Origin: Bacteroides sp.
GTDB taxonomy: Bacteria; Bacteroidota; Bacteroidia; Bacteroidales; Bacteroidaceae
Reading direction: 5' to 3'
Assembly (NCBI GenBank): GCA_030151635.1
Contig: JASLDF010000226.1
Location: 1 to 24,716 of the forward strand
Length of the DNA stretch: 24,716 nucleotides
Within the stretch, counting starts at the first letter, position 1, and the number at the start of each line of letters is the position of its first letter. The notes beneath the pieces were generated by a model. The model searched no databases. It saw only the letters and a program-made list of their open reading frames with translations, and was not told where the DNA came from. The position numbers were made by a program, and so were the translations under genes. Positions 1 through 7,842 of this stretch are shown here, piece after piece.

Positions 1-15
1 ATTATATTTTTATTG

Positions 16-87
16 TAGCCCGTAGGAGAGTCGAACTCCTCTTTCCAGGATGAAAACCTGGCGTCCTAACCGATAGACGAACGGGCC
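16..87 (-). tRNA. tRNA-Glu (anticodon UUC)
   Basis: Read on the minus strand, the 72 bases fold as a complete cloverleaf. The 7-bp acceptor stem GGCCCGT pairs with ACGGGCT, with one G-U at the first pair, and the discriminator base is A. The anticodon stem CCAGG/CCTGG encloses the 7-base loop TTTTCAT, which gives anticodon TTC, for glutamate. The T arm contains the usual GTTCGACTC. The CCA tail is not encoded. A perfect Bacteroidetes promoter lies just upstream (132-162). No terminator can be seen because the window starts 15 bases after the gene. Confidence 0.97.
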
Positions 88-131
88 TTAGATTGTTAAG
101 TAACTTTCGCTACTTTTGCTTTATTGCGATG

Positions 132-162
132 CAAATGTAGAGCATATTTTTTTTATCACAAA
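132..162 (-). promoter_or_regulatory. Bacteroidetes-type promoter of tRNA-Glu
   Basis: On the minus strand TTTG (162-159) is followed after exactly 19 bases by TACATTTG (139-132). This matches the known Bacteroidetes sigma-ABfr consensus TTTG / TAnnTTTG at full identity. Transcription would start near position 125, about 38 bases before the mature tRNA end at 87, leaving a short 5' leader to be trimmed. The match is seen directly; its activity is inferred. Confidence 0.75.
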
Positions 163-263
163 ATATATATGACTATTTTTTTTAAAATAATATGCAAAAA
201 AACCTTTCATTCCCTATTATCAGTAGTTTACGATATTTGTTTTTTCTATATTTATTAGTGTCA

Positions 264-295
264 TTTCAATTATTTGGAACTATTTCTTATTTTTG
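264..295 (+). promoter_or_regulatory. Probable promoter of recO
   Basis: TATTTTTG at 288-295 is a perfect match to the Bacteroidetes -7 box TAnnTTTG. TTTC at 264-267, 20 bases upstream, is a one-mismatch -33 box. Transcription would start near 302, giving a leader of about 20 bases before the recO ATG at 322. The surrounding DNA is very AT-rich, so chance matches are easier here than elsewhere. Confidence 0.5.
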
Positions 296-321
296 TTACT
301 TATAACTTAATAAGAAAGTAG

Positions 322-1050
322 ATGGAAGTAAGTACTAGGTGCATTGTGTTAAAGGTCATAAAGTACAATGACAATTACAATATTGTCGATTTTTATACCG
401 AAGCTTTGGGGCGTAGTTCTGCAATGGTATCTATTCCTAAGTCTCTAAAATCGAAATCCAAAAATAATTTTTACCAACCTCTTTTTTTACTTAATGCTGC
501 CTTATTTAGAAAATCTAATAATGGCTTGTTCAAAGTAAAGGAGATTAACTTTGATTTTCCTCCTAAATCTATACCTTATAATCCATATAAAACTGCTATT
601 GCTTTCTTTATATCGGAGTTTATCTATCATGTTGTTCAAGAAGAAGAACCAAACGAGGCGCTTTTCTCCTATTTATATAATTCTATTCTTTGGCTAGATT
701 CTTGTGATCGTGATTTTGCGAATTTCCATTTGATGTTTTTGATGCGCTTCTCCCTTTTCTTAGGACTCTATCCTAATTTAAGTGATTATAAAGAAGGTGA
801 TTATTTTGATATGTTGAATGCTAGCTTTCGTAGTACTAGACCAACAGATCATGTTCATTTTGTATCTCCTGATGATGCCAGCAAAATTCAAACCTTAATG
901 CGTATGAATTTTGATTCGATGCATTTGTTTAAGCTAAATAGGAAGGAAAGAGTACAAATTCTCACGCTTCTAAGCGATTATTATAAAATTCATTTGCCTA
1001 ACCTTCCAGAGCTTAAATCACTCGATATCCTGCAAGATTTGTTTTCTTAA
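322..1050 (+). CDS. recO: DNA repair protein RecO
   Basis: RecO works with RecR (and RecF) to load RecA onto SSB-coated single-stranded DNA and to anneal strands during recombinational repair. The 242 residues match the usual length of the family. The N-terminal part (about 1-80) has the OB-fold pattern, beginning with the typical family start STRCIVLKVIKYNDN and a Y-x-E-x-L-G turn. The rest is the helical RecO C-terminal domain, including LFLGLYPNL near residue 150. I see no CxxC zinc-binding pairs such as some RecO proteins carry; the few cysteines are scattered. The gene is monocistronic, divergent from tRNA-Glu and convergent with the dcw operon. Start chosen at the ATG after a short AT-rich leader; no Shine-Dalgarno sequence is present, as is usual in this phylum. 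Confidence 0.9.
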   Translation: MEVSTRCIVLKVIKYNDNYNIVDFYTEALGRSSAMVSIPKSLKSKSKNNFYQPLFLLNAALFRKSNNGLFKVKEINFDFPPKSIPYNPYKTAIAFFISEFIYHVVQEEEPNEALFSYLYNSILWLDSCDRDFANFHLMFLMRFSLFLGLYPNLSDYKEGDYFDMLNASFRSTRPTDHVHFVSPDDASKIQTLMRMNFDSMHLFKLNRKERVQILTLLSDYYKIHLPNLPELKSLDILQDLFS

Positions 1051-1066
1051 GTGTATCTCGTTTTAC

Positions 1067-1119
1067 CTTACTAAGAAGACTAAGGCATCTTTGAAAGAGA
1101 ACTCAGTCTTCTTAGTAAG
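1067..1119. repeat. Long perfect hairpin, partial copy of an intergenic repeat
   Basis: CTTACTAAGAAGACT (1067-1081) pairs perfectly with AGTCTTCTTAGTAAG (1105-1119), a 15-bp stem with a 23-base loop. It starts 16 bases after the recO stop codon. No T-run follows on either strand, so it is not a classical terminator, although it could protect or end the recO transcript. Positions 1094-1113 are the exact reverse complement of 23505-23524, in the other convergent intergenic region. The loop also contains CTTTGAAAG, the palindromic centre seen in the units there. Confidence 0.8.
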
Positions 1120-1188
1120 ATGACTCATCTATCTAAGGGAGACGTTTTAATGGTCATTGCAACTTCTACAGGGGTGTATGGTTTAGAC

Positions 1189-1223
1189 AAAAAAAAGGAC
1201 CTAGATTTTCATCTAAGTCCTTT
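1189..1223 (-). terminator. Intrinsic terminator of the dcw operon
   Basis: On the minus strand AAAGGAC pairs with GTCCTTT and an inner TAGAT pairs with ATCTA, with a single mismatch between the two stems and a 4-base loop. The 3' stem runs into eight T's (positions 1196-1189). It begins 26 bases downstream of the stop codon of the GatB/YqeY gene, so it closes the long division and cell wall transcript. Confidence 0.88.
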
Positions 1224-1248
1224 CCTATTGTTGATTGTAAGTTACTCT

Positions 1249-1698
1249 TTATGCTAATAGAGCTTTTACTTTAGTAGAAATTGCTCTACCTTCTGCCTTT
1301 CCTGCAAGTTCTTTTGAGGCTATGCCCATGACCTTTCCCATATCTTTCATGCCCGATGCCCCAGTTGTTTTAATGATTTCAGCAATAGCTTTACTCAATT
1401 CTTCATCTGATAGTTGAGCAGGAAGATATTTTTCAAAAACCACAATTTGAGCCAATTCTTCGTCCGCTAGATCTTGTCTGTTTTGTTCTGTATAAATAGT
1501 TGCAGAATCTTTACCTTGTTTTACAAGCTTTTGAATTATTTTCAAAGCGTCTTCGTCTCCTAGTTCGTGGTTAGAGCCTGGAGCTGTTTGTGCTTCAAGG
1601 AATAATTTCTTTATGTTTCTTAAAGATGAAAGTGCAACTTTATCTTTAGCTTTCATGGCCTGCTTAAGGTCTTCGTTGATTTGTTCAAAAAGTGCCAT
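1249..1698 (-). CDS. GatB/YqeY domain-containing protein
   Basis: A 149-residue cytosolic protein of the YqeY family, which shares its fold with the tail domain of the GatB subunit of the tRNA-dependent amidotransferase. In GatB this domain touches the tRNA, but the role of the stand-alone protein is not firmly known. Visible family features are the N-terminal helix with M-K-A-K-D, the stretch ALSSLRNIKK, the segment EEELAQI...YLPAQLSDEEL and the C-terminal TGASGMKDMGKVMG, followed by a lysine-rich end (TKVKALLA). The length is typical. It is the last gene of the dcw operon, 12 bases after ftsZ and just before the operon terminator. A link to division is suggested only by position. Confidence 0.9.
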   Translation of the reverse strand: MALFEQINEDLKQAMKAKDKVALSSLRNIKKLFLEAQTAPGSNHELGDEDALKIIQKLVKQGKDSATIYTEQNRQDLADEELAQIVVFEKYLPAQLSDEELSKAIAEIIKTTGASGMKDMGKVMGIASKELAGKAEGRAISTKVKALLA

Positions 1699-1710
1699 AT
1701 GTATATATAT

Positions 1711-3075
1711 TTAAAAATGTATAGTTTTAGAAGTGTCTTTATTGTCGTCACTTCTTTCGTAGTTTTCTTCTTCTGCTTCTTGATTTTTTAGCTCTTCTAC
1801 GCTAGCAACCTGAAGTTTCTTAATGTCTTTTAGTTTACTAGGTGTTCTTTCTTTTGTTGGGATGGCTTCAACTTCGTTAATCAAAGCATCGTTATCAAGA
1901 TCATCATCTTCAAAAACAAAAACCTGTAGGTCGCGTTTAAGACGGCTACTTGAACCGTAAAATGCAGAAATTCGCTGTTCTTTATGTTCTCTTTCTTTCT
2001 CTTTTTCTTCCTTGTATGCTTTGTCTTTTACCTCTTCTTTTACTTCTTGGTGTCTAAAAAGTCCCGGCACACTTTCTGCTCCAAAACCAGTAGCAAGAAT
2101 TGTAATTTTGACTTTGTCTTCAAGTTTTTCATCAACTCCATACCCCCAAATAACTTTGATTTCTTTTTTGGTGAAGTTACCCATAAACTCATGTAAACCA
2201 TCTAACTCCTCAGTTTTAAGCTGATAAGGTATATCTAGGTTTATCATGATCTTTTTTGAGTTGTAAATATCGTTATTATTTAAGAGTGGTGAGTTTAAAG
2301 CATCTTGGATTGCATTTTCAACACGGCTTGTTCCTTCTCCAAACCCTGTACTCATAATAGCAATACCACCATCCTTCAGTGTTGTCTTAACATCGGCAAA
2401 GTCGAGGTTCATTGTGCGCTCTATGGTAATGATCTCTGCAATACTTTTAGCTGCAATAGTAAGCGTGTCGTCGGCTTTTTGAAAGGCAGTTGTTAAATCC
2501 AGATCTTTGTAAATTTCTCTAAGGCGTTCATTATTAATTACCAAAAGGGCATCAACATTTTTCGCTAATTCTTCAACACCATCTAGAGCTTGATTAATTT
2601 TACTTTCTCCTTCAAAGATGAAAGGAATAGTAACAATACCTACAGTTAGAACTCCCATATCTTTGGCAATTCCAGCTATATATGGTGCAGCACCGGTGCC
2701 AGTACCACCGCCCATTCCTGCTGTAACGAATGCCATTTTAGTACCATCGTCGAATAATCTAGCAATCTCTTGATGGCTTTCTTCGGCAGCTTCTTTGGCT
2801 ATGTGTGGTTGGTTTCCTGCACCCAAACCTTGCGTTGTTTTTTCTCCTAGTTGAATCTTAACTGGGATTTGAGATTTTTGTAACGCTTGATTATCTGTGT
2901 TACACAAAACAAAAGACACATCGTGTATTCCTTGTTTAAACATGTGTGTAACGGCATTACTACCTCCACCACCTACACCTATAACTTTAATAATTTTGCT
3001 ATTCACAGCCTCTATATTAATTGACAGAATATCTTCGATATCCTTTTTATGTTTGTTAAAATTATTGTCTTCCAT
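1711..3075 (-). CDS. ftsZ: Cell division GTPase FtsZ
   Basis: FtsZ is the tubulin homologue that polymerises with GTP into the Z-ring. From the ATG at 3075 the protein has 454 residues. It shows the nucleotide-binding GVGGGGSNAV (about 33-42), the tubulin signature GGGTGTG (about 122-128) and the T7 catalytic loop NLDFADV (about 223-229). The globular domain ends near residue 340. A long, charged tail of about 110 residues follows, starting with a run of K and E, then an acidic patch (FEDDDLDND). I do not see a clear canonical C-terminal peptide of the DIPAFLRK kind at the end. An in-frame GTG at 3105 would overlap the ftsA stop codon; I prefer ATG 3075, which leaves a 14-base spacer and gives the common short N-terminus. 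Confidence 0.96.
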   Translation of the reverse strand: MEDNNFNKHKKDIEDILSINIEAVNSKIIKVIGVGGGGSNAVTHMFKQGIHDVSFVLCNTDNQALQKSQIPVKIQLGEKTTQGLGAGNQPHIAKEAAEESHQEIARLFDDGTKMAFVTAGMGGGTGTGAAPYIAGIAKDMGVLTVGIVTIPFIFEGESKINQALDGVEELAKNVDALLVINNERLREIYKDLDLTTAFQKADDTLTIAAKSIAEIITIERTMNLDFADVKTTLKDGGIAIMSTGFGEGTSRVENAIQDALNSPLLNNNDIYNSKKIMINLDIPYQLKTEELDGLHEFMGNFTKKEIKVIWGYGVDEKLEDKVKITILATGFGAESVPGLFRHQEVKEEVKDKAYKEEKEKEREHKEQRISAFYGSSSRLKRDLQVFVFEDDDLDNDALINEVEAIPTKERTPSKLKDIKKLQVASVEELKNQEAEEENYERSDDNKDTSKTIHF

Positions 3076-3089
3076 ATTGGTATGTGTTA

Positions 3090-4571
3090 TTAGTCCTCGC
3101 TCCACGAGTCTATGGTATTTTCAACTTTGCTAGAAATTTTACCTTTGATTGTGTTCCAGAAACCTTGTTTCTTTTTTTTCTCCTCTTTATCTTTTTCTTT
3201 AGCTAGTCTAGCTTTTTCTTCACGTTCACGTTGTTCTTGGAGTTCTTTTGCTCTAGCAGCCTCTTCTTCCTCTTCTTTAATCTTCTTTGCTTCTTCTTCA
3301 AGGGCTGCTTTATCTTTTTCTTGGTCCTCAATTAAAGTTTCTCCACCAAAAAGGCTACCACTTTGTCCTATAACCTTAGGAGCACAATTGATGTTGCCTA
3401 ATAACAGCAGCGAGTATATCATATATAATCTACTGTCTTCTATAGGGTCTATCAGACTGTTAATAACACTAGAATAGTTAACTCTTAAGGGTTGAAGTGT
3501 AGCTTCTTTTACCTTTGTGAATTTTGTGATACGTTGAATTAAAGGCTTCATACCCACAATCTTTCCTGCACCACCAGTATATATTATACCTGCATTCAAG
3601 TTGTTTGCATATTTGCTTTTTTGGATTTGATACCAAACATTTTGAATAATTTCTTGCTGTCTTGCTGCAATAAGGTTGTTTATATCTTTTGCCTTTAGCT
3701 CTTCGTTGCTATTTACTTCTTTGTAAATAGTTTCATCTTTGATGTCTTTTGAATCATCAACAAATACATTTCCGTATTTGTATTTGATATCTTCAGCTCT
3801 GCTCTCAATGATTTTAAGCAAAGTTAAATCTTTTGTAAGGTTTCGTCCACCTAATGGAATGACGGTAAAACTTCTCAGTTTGTTGTTTTGATAGATGCTA
3901 ACAGCTGTTGTTTCTGCTCCAAAGTTTACAAAAGCACACCCTGCTTCCTTTTCTTCACCAGAAAGTAATAGTTCTGCCGATGCAATGTGTGATGAAGTTA
4001 AATCTGCAAGTGCAATATTGATTCCCTCATCATTATTTAATTTTTCAAAACACAAGTCTATCGAGTTTTCAACTCGATTGCTTGATATTACATTTACAAA
4101 GTTCCCTATTAGCGGTTTTGATGTTTGGATACCTTTTGGAATATCTCTAGAATCTAGTCCTATTTTGTACTCTTGCGGATAGACATCTATCAAAGTATAT
4201 GATTTATCTTGTAATACTTTATTTCCATTCTGGTCGGTTATCTCATCAATATGAGCTTGCTCAATAACAGTAGGGTTGTCAAAGTCTAGGCGAATTGAGT
4301 TCTCTTTGGTAATCATGGACTGTGCATTGATTCCTACATAGATTTGCCTAATGTCACTATTAAGCTGTAGCTTTAACTGCTTGATGACACTTTTCATGGC
4401 CATTGAAGCTTTGTCAATGTTATAAATGATTCCTTTCTTCATGAATGAAGAAGAGCTAGTTTCGTTAAATGCCAAGATTTGCAATGATCCGTCCGGTTCT
4501 TTCCGTCCGACAATTCCGTACATCTTTGTGGAGCTGATGTCTATTGCTGCTATAAACTCTGTTACCGCCAT
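3090..4571 (-). CDS. ftsA: Cell division protein FtsA
   Basis: FtsA is the actin-like ATPase that ties FtsZ filaments to the inner membrane and recruits later division proteins. The protein starts MAVTEFIAAIDISSTK, the phosphate-1 motif of the actin/Hsp70 superfamily, and contains the phosphate-2 like AFVNFGAETTAVSIY and the adenosine-site IIYTGGAGKIVGM. At 493 residues it is longer than the roughly 420 of E. coli FtsA. The extra length is a K/E/A/R-rich segment (about 413-469), predicted to be helical or coiled coil. The last 24 residues (GFWNTIKGKISSKVENTI...) form an amphipathic helix, the expected membrane-targeting sequence. The gene begins 9 bases after ftsQ and ends 14 bases before ftsZ. 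Confidence 0.95.
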   Translation of the reverse strand: MAVTEFIAAIDISSTKMYGIVGRKEPDGSLQILAFNETSSSSFMKKGIIYNIDKASMAMKSVIKQLKLQLNSDIRQIYVGINAQSMITKENSIRLDFDNPTVIEQAHIDEITDQNGNKVLQDKSYTLIDVYPQEYKIGLDSRDIPKGIQTSKPLIGNFVNVISSNRVENSIDLCFEKLNNDEGINIALADLTSSHIASAELLLSGEEKEAGCAFVNFGAETTAVSIYQNNKLRSFTVIPLGGRNLTKDLTLLKIIESRAEDIKYKYGNVFVDDSKDIKDETIYKEVNSNEELKAKDINNLIAARQQEIIQNVWYQIQKSKYANNLNAGIIYTGGAGKIVGMKPLIQRITKFTKVKEATLQPLRVNYSSVINSLIDPIEDSRLYMIYSLLLLGNINCAPKVIGQSGSLFGGETLIEDQEKDKAALEEEAKKIKEEEEEAARAKELQEQREREEKARLAKEKDKEEKKKKQGFWNTIKGKISSKVENTIDSWSED

Positions 4572-4580
4572 ACTTATATA

Positions 4581-5318
4581 TTATTTAGCTTTTGTACAAA
4601 TTATTTGATTCTCAAATTCAATGTTGATTTTGGAGTATTTATTCCAACCAACTTGACTAATGACCTTATCGTAAAATATTTTGAGTCGGTCCAACTTTTC
4701 TTCGTATTGTTTAAAATCTCCAATGTATATGACATGATTTCCAACTCTAGGAATTAATTCAATGTCTTTCGGAGTAACAACATAAACTTGCTCTATTTGG
4801 TTGTTCCAAAAAGTTTCTTTTTGTAACCATTGAGCAAATTGATATATTTCTTTCTTTGCTAGTTCTTCTGATATGTTTCCACTTGCCACAAGGGTGGGTT
4901 GTGTAGACTTTGTTCCTTTAGGCATTCTTTTGCCTTTGTTGTCTATGTAATATTGCTCGCTTTTTATGCCGTAAATCTTAAGTAAAGGAATTCGCTGTTG
5001 AATATCAATGCCAATTTTTCCACTTGGAGTTTTGTAACATGTTACATCATCTACAAGAGGATTTTTTCTTAATTCTTGTTCTATCTTAGCAATAGAGACA
5101 TCTTTAAGTAATATGCCTTCAGGGTTTAGTTTGTTTTTTACAAGAAGTTTATTAATATCTTTTTCATCAATATACTTTCCATGCGATGTGTCTAGCACGG
5201 TTACGTGTACACCACTGCATAGCATCTCTTTTTCTGACTTGCTAAAATGTATAGCTATAAAACCAATTATAGCTATAATCCCCAAAAATATAACTGCTTT
5301 TAGGATCTTTTTTAACAT
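4581..5318 (-). CDS. ftsQ: Cell division protein FtsQ (DivIB)
   Basis: FtsQ is a bitopic inner-membrane protein that links early and late division proteins and holds the FtsL/FtsB partners. Its 245 residues have a short basic cytosolic end (MLKKILK), one membrane helix (about 7-24) and a periplasmic part. The latter opens with a POTRA-like segment (about 36-105, including ISKIEQELRKNPLV-type residues and the QQRIPLLKI strand) followed by the FtsQ beta domain with WLQKETFWNNQIEQVYV. Identity rests on this architecture and on its place between murC and ftsA, the universal position of ftsQ, because the sequence diverges strongly between phyla. It lies 6 bases after murC. Confidence 0.9.
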   Translation of the reverse strand: MLKKILKAVIFLGIIAIIGFIAIHFSKSEKEMLCSGVHVTVLDTSHGKYIDEKDINKLLVKNKLNPEGILLKDVSIAKIEQELRKNPLVDDVTCYKTPSGKIGIDIQQRIPLLKIYGIKSEQYYIDNKGKRMPKGTKSTQPTLVASGNISEELAKKEIYQFAQWLQKETFWNNQIEQVYVVTPKDIELIPRVGNHVIYIGDFKQYEEKLDRLKIFYDKVISQVGWNKYSKINIEFENQIICTKAK

Positions 5319-5324
5319 AGTGTG

Positions 5325-6704
5325 TTATTTCGTTTTTAAGAGTGTTGTTTTTAGTTCTTGTAGTAATAAATTAATATCGCCAGCTCCTAATGTCAAAACG
5401 ACCTCAGGTTTTGTGTTGCTTATTAAGTTACAAAGATTCTTCTTATCACTCAAATATTTAGGTTTGCCTTTTTCAATCTTGTCTAAAATTAATTTGCTTG
5501 TTACTCCTTCCATTGGTAATTCGCGAGCAGGGTAAATGTCGAGTAATATTACCTCGTCGGCAATAGATAGACTTTCGGCAAATTCTTTATAGAAATCGTT
5601 GGTACGGCTATACAGGTGTGGCTGAAATGCTACTGTAAGTTTTTTGCCTTTATACAATTCACGAACAGACTCAATACTTCTTTTTACTTCAGCAGGGTGA
5701 TGTGCATAATCATTAATAAGGACTAGATTGTCTTCTTTAAGTACAAAATCAAACCTTCTTTCAATGCCTTTGAAGTTGGACATGCTGTTTTTAATTTCCT
5801 CTGGGGTAGTGCCACACATCAATGCTACTGCAATTGCAGCAATGCTGTTTTCAATATTGATATGAATAGGTACACCTAAGTTAATGTCTTTAATAGTTAC
5901 AGCAGGGGCTACGAAATCAAAATGAATTTCTCCATTACCAATTCTAATATTTTCTGCATGGAAATCTCCTTCTTCGATAGAGTAGCTATATAGTTTAACT
6001 CCTTCTTGAAGTTTAAGATTTATTTCAACACCTTTTTTTAGTATCAAAGCACCACCTGGTTGGATTAGCGATGTGTAGTGTTCAAAGCTTTCTTTATATG
6101 CTTTTTCTGTACCATAGATATCCAAGTGATCGGGGTCTGCCGATGTGATAATCGAAATATATGGGTGTAAAAAATGGAATGATCTGTCAAACTCGTCAGC
6201 CTCTATAACTGCATATGAACTGTCATTATTAACCAATAGATTGGTTCCATAATTGTGAGAGATTCCTCCTAGAAAGGCATTACAACCTACAGATGAATTA
6301 TAAAGTAAATGAGCTAGCATGGTTGATGTTGTTGTTTTGCCATGTGTGCCCGCTACACATAATCCTTTTAGAGATTGAGTGATTAGTCCAAGTACTTGTG
6401 AGCGTTTTTGAAGATGAAACTTATTCTCTTTGAAGTATATGAATTCTGTATTGTTGCTCGGAATTGCAGGGGTATATACAACCAGTGTAGAATCTGCTTG
6501 TTTGAAGTTTGAAGGAATAGTTTCTACGTTGTCTTCATAGTGAATTTTCGCTCCTTCTTCAATAAGTTTTTCAGTTAGGGTGCTACTAGTTCTGTCATAG
6601 CCTCCCACAACTTTTCCAATAGATAAGAAATAGCGTAAAAGTGCGCTCATTCCAATTCCTCCAGCACCAATGAAGTATACCGATTTTATATTTTCTAGTT
6701 TCAT
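5325..6704 (-). CDS. murC: UDP-N-acetylmuramate--L-alanine ligase MurC
   Basis: MurC adds L-alanine to UDP-MurNAc with ATP, the first amino-acid step of peptidoglycan precursor synthesis in the cytosol. The 459 residues show the three Mur-ligase domains: the Rossmann-like UDP-binding start FIGAGGIGMSALLR (11-24), the ATPase P-loop GTHGKTTT (119-126) with EADEFDRSFHFLHP further on, and the C-terminal domain with DYAHHPAEVK and QPHLYSRT. GIGMS and the HHPxE motif distinguish MurC from MurD, MurE and MurF. The length is normal. The gene starts 15 bases after murG and ends 6 bases before ftsQ. Confidence 0.97.
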   Translation of the reverse strand: MKLENIKSVYFIGAGGIGMSALLRYFLSIGKVVGGYDRTSSTLTEKLIEEGAKIHYEDNVETIPSNFKQADSTLVVYTPAIPSNNTEFIYFKENKFHLQKRSQVLGLITQSLKGLCVAGTHGKTTTSTMLAHLLYNSSVGCNAFLGGISHNYGTNLLVNNDSSYAVIEADEFDRSFHFLHPYISIITSADPDHLDIYGTEKAYKESFEHYTSLIQPGGALILKKGVEINLKLQEGVKLYSYSIEEGDFHAENIRIGNGEIHFDFVAPAVTIKDINLGVPIHINIENSIAAIAVALMCGTTPEEIKNSMSNFKGIERRFDFVLKEDNLVLINDYAHHPAEVKRSIESVRELYKGKKLTVAFQPHLYSRTNDFYKEFAESLSIADEVILLDIYPARELPMEGVTSKLILDKIEKGKPKYLSDKKNLCNLISNTKPEVVLTLGAGDINLLLQELKTTLLKTK

Positions 6705-6719
6705 CTTCTATATAATTTC

Positions 6720-7814
6720 TTATTTCTTGATTAACTTGATAACTTCTTCAGCGATGATTTCTGCTGAGTTGCTCACACCAAGTTTCTTAATATTACTTTT
6801 TAAGCTTTCTAGTTTCTCTTGATTCGCAATGGTATTTGTGATTACATGTAGAAGGCTATCTTTTGCATCATTATTCTTCACCATAATTGCAGCGTCTTTA
6901 TCAACTAATGCCATTGCATTTTTTGTTTGATGATCTTCTGCTACATTTGGAGAAGGAATAAGGATAACCGCTTTTTCTAGTAGACAGAACTCAGATATGG
7001 AGCCAGCTCCAGATCTTGAAACCACTAGGTCTGTCGCACTATACGCTTCACTCATGTCACTGATGAAGTCTGTAATAAATATATTTTTAGCTACTTTGTC
7101 TTTCACAGTCTCTTTAATACGGTCAATGTACAATGCTCCAGTTTGCCAGATGTATTGAATCTCCGATTTAGCCATTTCGTCATAATTGTGAAGAAGTGCT
7201 TCGTTTATAGCTTGTGCTCCTAGACTACCACCAAGAATAAGGACTACGGGTTTATCAGTAGTAAACTTAAAAGCTTTACATGCGTCTATTTTACTGTATT
7301 TATTAGTCAAAAGTTCTTGTCTTACAGGATTGCCTGTATATTTAATCTTGTCTTTCGGGAAGAAGCGATCCATGCCTTCGTAGGCCACACAAATCTTTTC
7401 AGCTTTCTTGGCTAAAAGTTTATTTGTTACCCCTGCATAAGAGTTTTGTTCTTGGATGAGAGTAGGGACACCTAATTTGGCTGCCATTTTTAAAGTTGGT
7501 CCACTTGCAAAGCCTCCTACACCAACAGCTACATCTGGCTTGAATTGTTTAATAACTTTTCTAGCTTTGAACAAACTCTTTATTAACTTGAATGCTATGG
7601 GAATGTTTTTCCATAGCTTTTGTCTATTAAAACCTGTTACTGGAAGTCCAACTATATCGTAACCTGCCTTAGGCACGCGTTGCATTTCCATTCTACCTTC
7701 TGCACCAACAAAAAGTATAGAGCAGTTTGGGTATTTTGCTTTTATTTGGTTGGCGATTGATATAGCTGGAAATATATGTCCGCCTGTACCACCACCACTT
7801 ATAATTATTTTCAT
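6720..7814 (-). CDS. murG: UDP-GlcNAc--lipid I N-acetylglucosaminyltransferase MurG
   Basis: MurG transfers GlcNAc from UDP-GlcNAc to lipid I, giving lipid II, on the inner face of the membrane. The 364-residue GT-B enzyme begins with the G loop ISGGGTGGHIFPA (residues 5-17) and has VGVGGFASGP and the substrate-contacting IQEQNSYAG in the N domain. The C domain holds the second glycine-rich loop LGGSLGAQAIN and the UDP-GlcNAc motif SRSGAGSISEF, followed by PSPNVAEDHQTKNA. All expected motifs are intact. It sits between ftsW and murC, 28 bases after ftsW, the widest internal gap of the operon. Confidence 0.97.
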   Translation of the reverse strand: MKIIISGGGTGGHIFPAISIANQIKAKYPNCSILFVGAEGRMEMQRVPKAGYDIVGLPVTGFNRQKLWKNIPIAFKLIKSLFKARKVIKQFKPDVAVGVGGFASGPTLKMAAKLGVPTLIQEQNSYAGVTNKLLAKKAEKICVAYEGMDRFFPKDKIKYTGNPVRQELLTNKYSKIDACKAFKFTTDKPVVLILGGSLGAQAINEALLHNYDEMAKSEIQYIWQTGALYIDRIKETVKDKVAKNIFITDFISDMSEAYSATDLVVSRSGAGSISEFCLLEKAVILIPSPNVAEDHQTKNAMALVDKDAAIMVKNNDAKDSLLHVITNTIANQEKLESLKSNIKKLGVSNSAEIIAEEVIKLIKK

Positions 7815-7842
7815 TTTATTTCTTTTTTGTAGCTATCATAGC

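Noticed and set aside
1051..1248. Possible small gene in the recO-dcw gap (ATG at 1150)
   Set aside because: The frame is short, enters the terminator and has no recognisable product; the region is better explained by the hairpin and terminator.
3076..3105. GTG start for ftsZ at 3105, giving 10 extra residues
   Set aside because: It would overlap the ftsA stop region, uses GTG, and adds a sequence not typical of FtsZ; ATG at 3075 gives the common N-terminus.
3112..3477. Plus-strand open frame of 121 codons, serine and phenylalanine rich
   Set aside because: It is the antisense of the K/E-rich part of ftsA; its composition is explained by that strand.
5113..5535. Plus-strand open frame of 140 codons across the ftsQ-murC junction
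   Set aside because: Antisense to two clear genes; no recognisable family.
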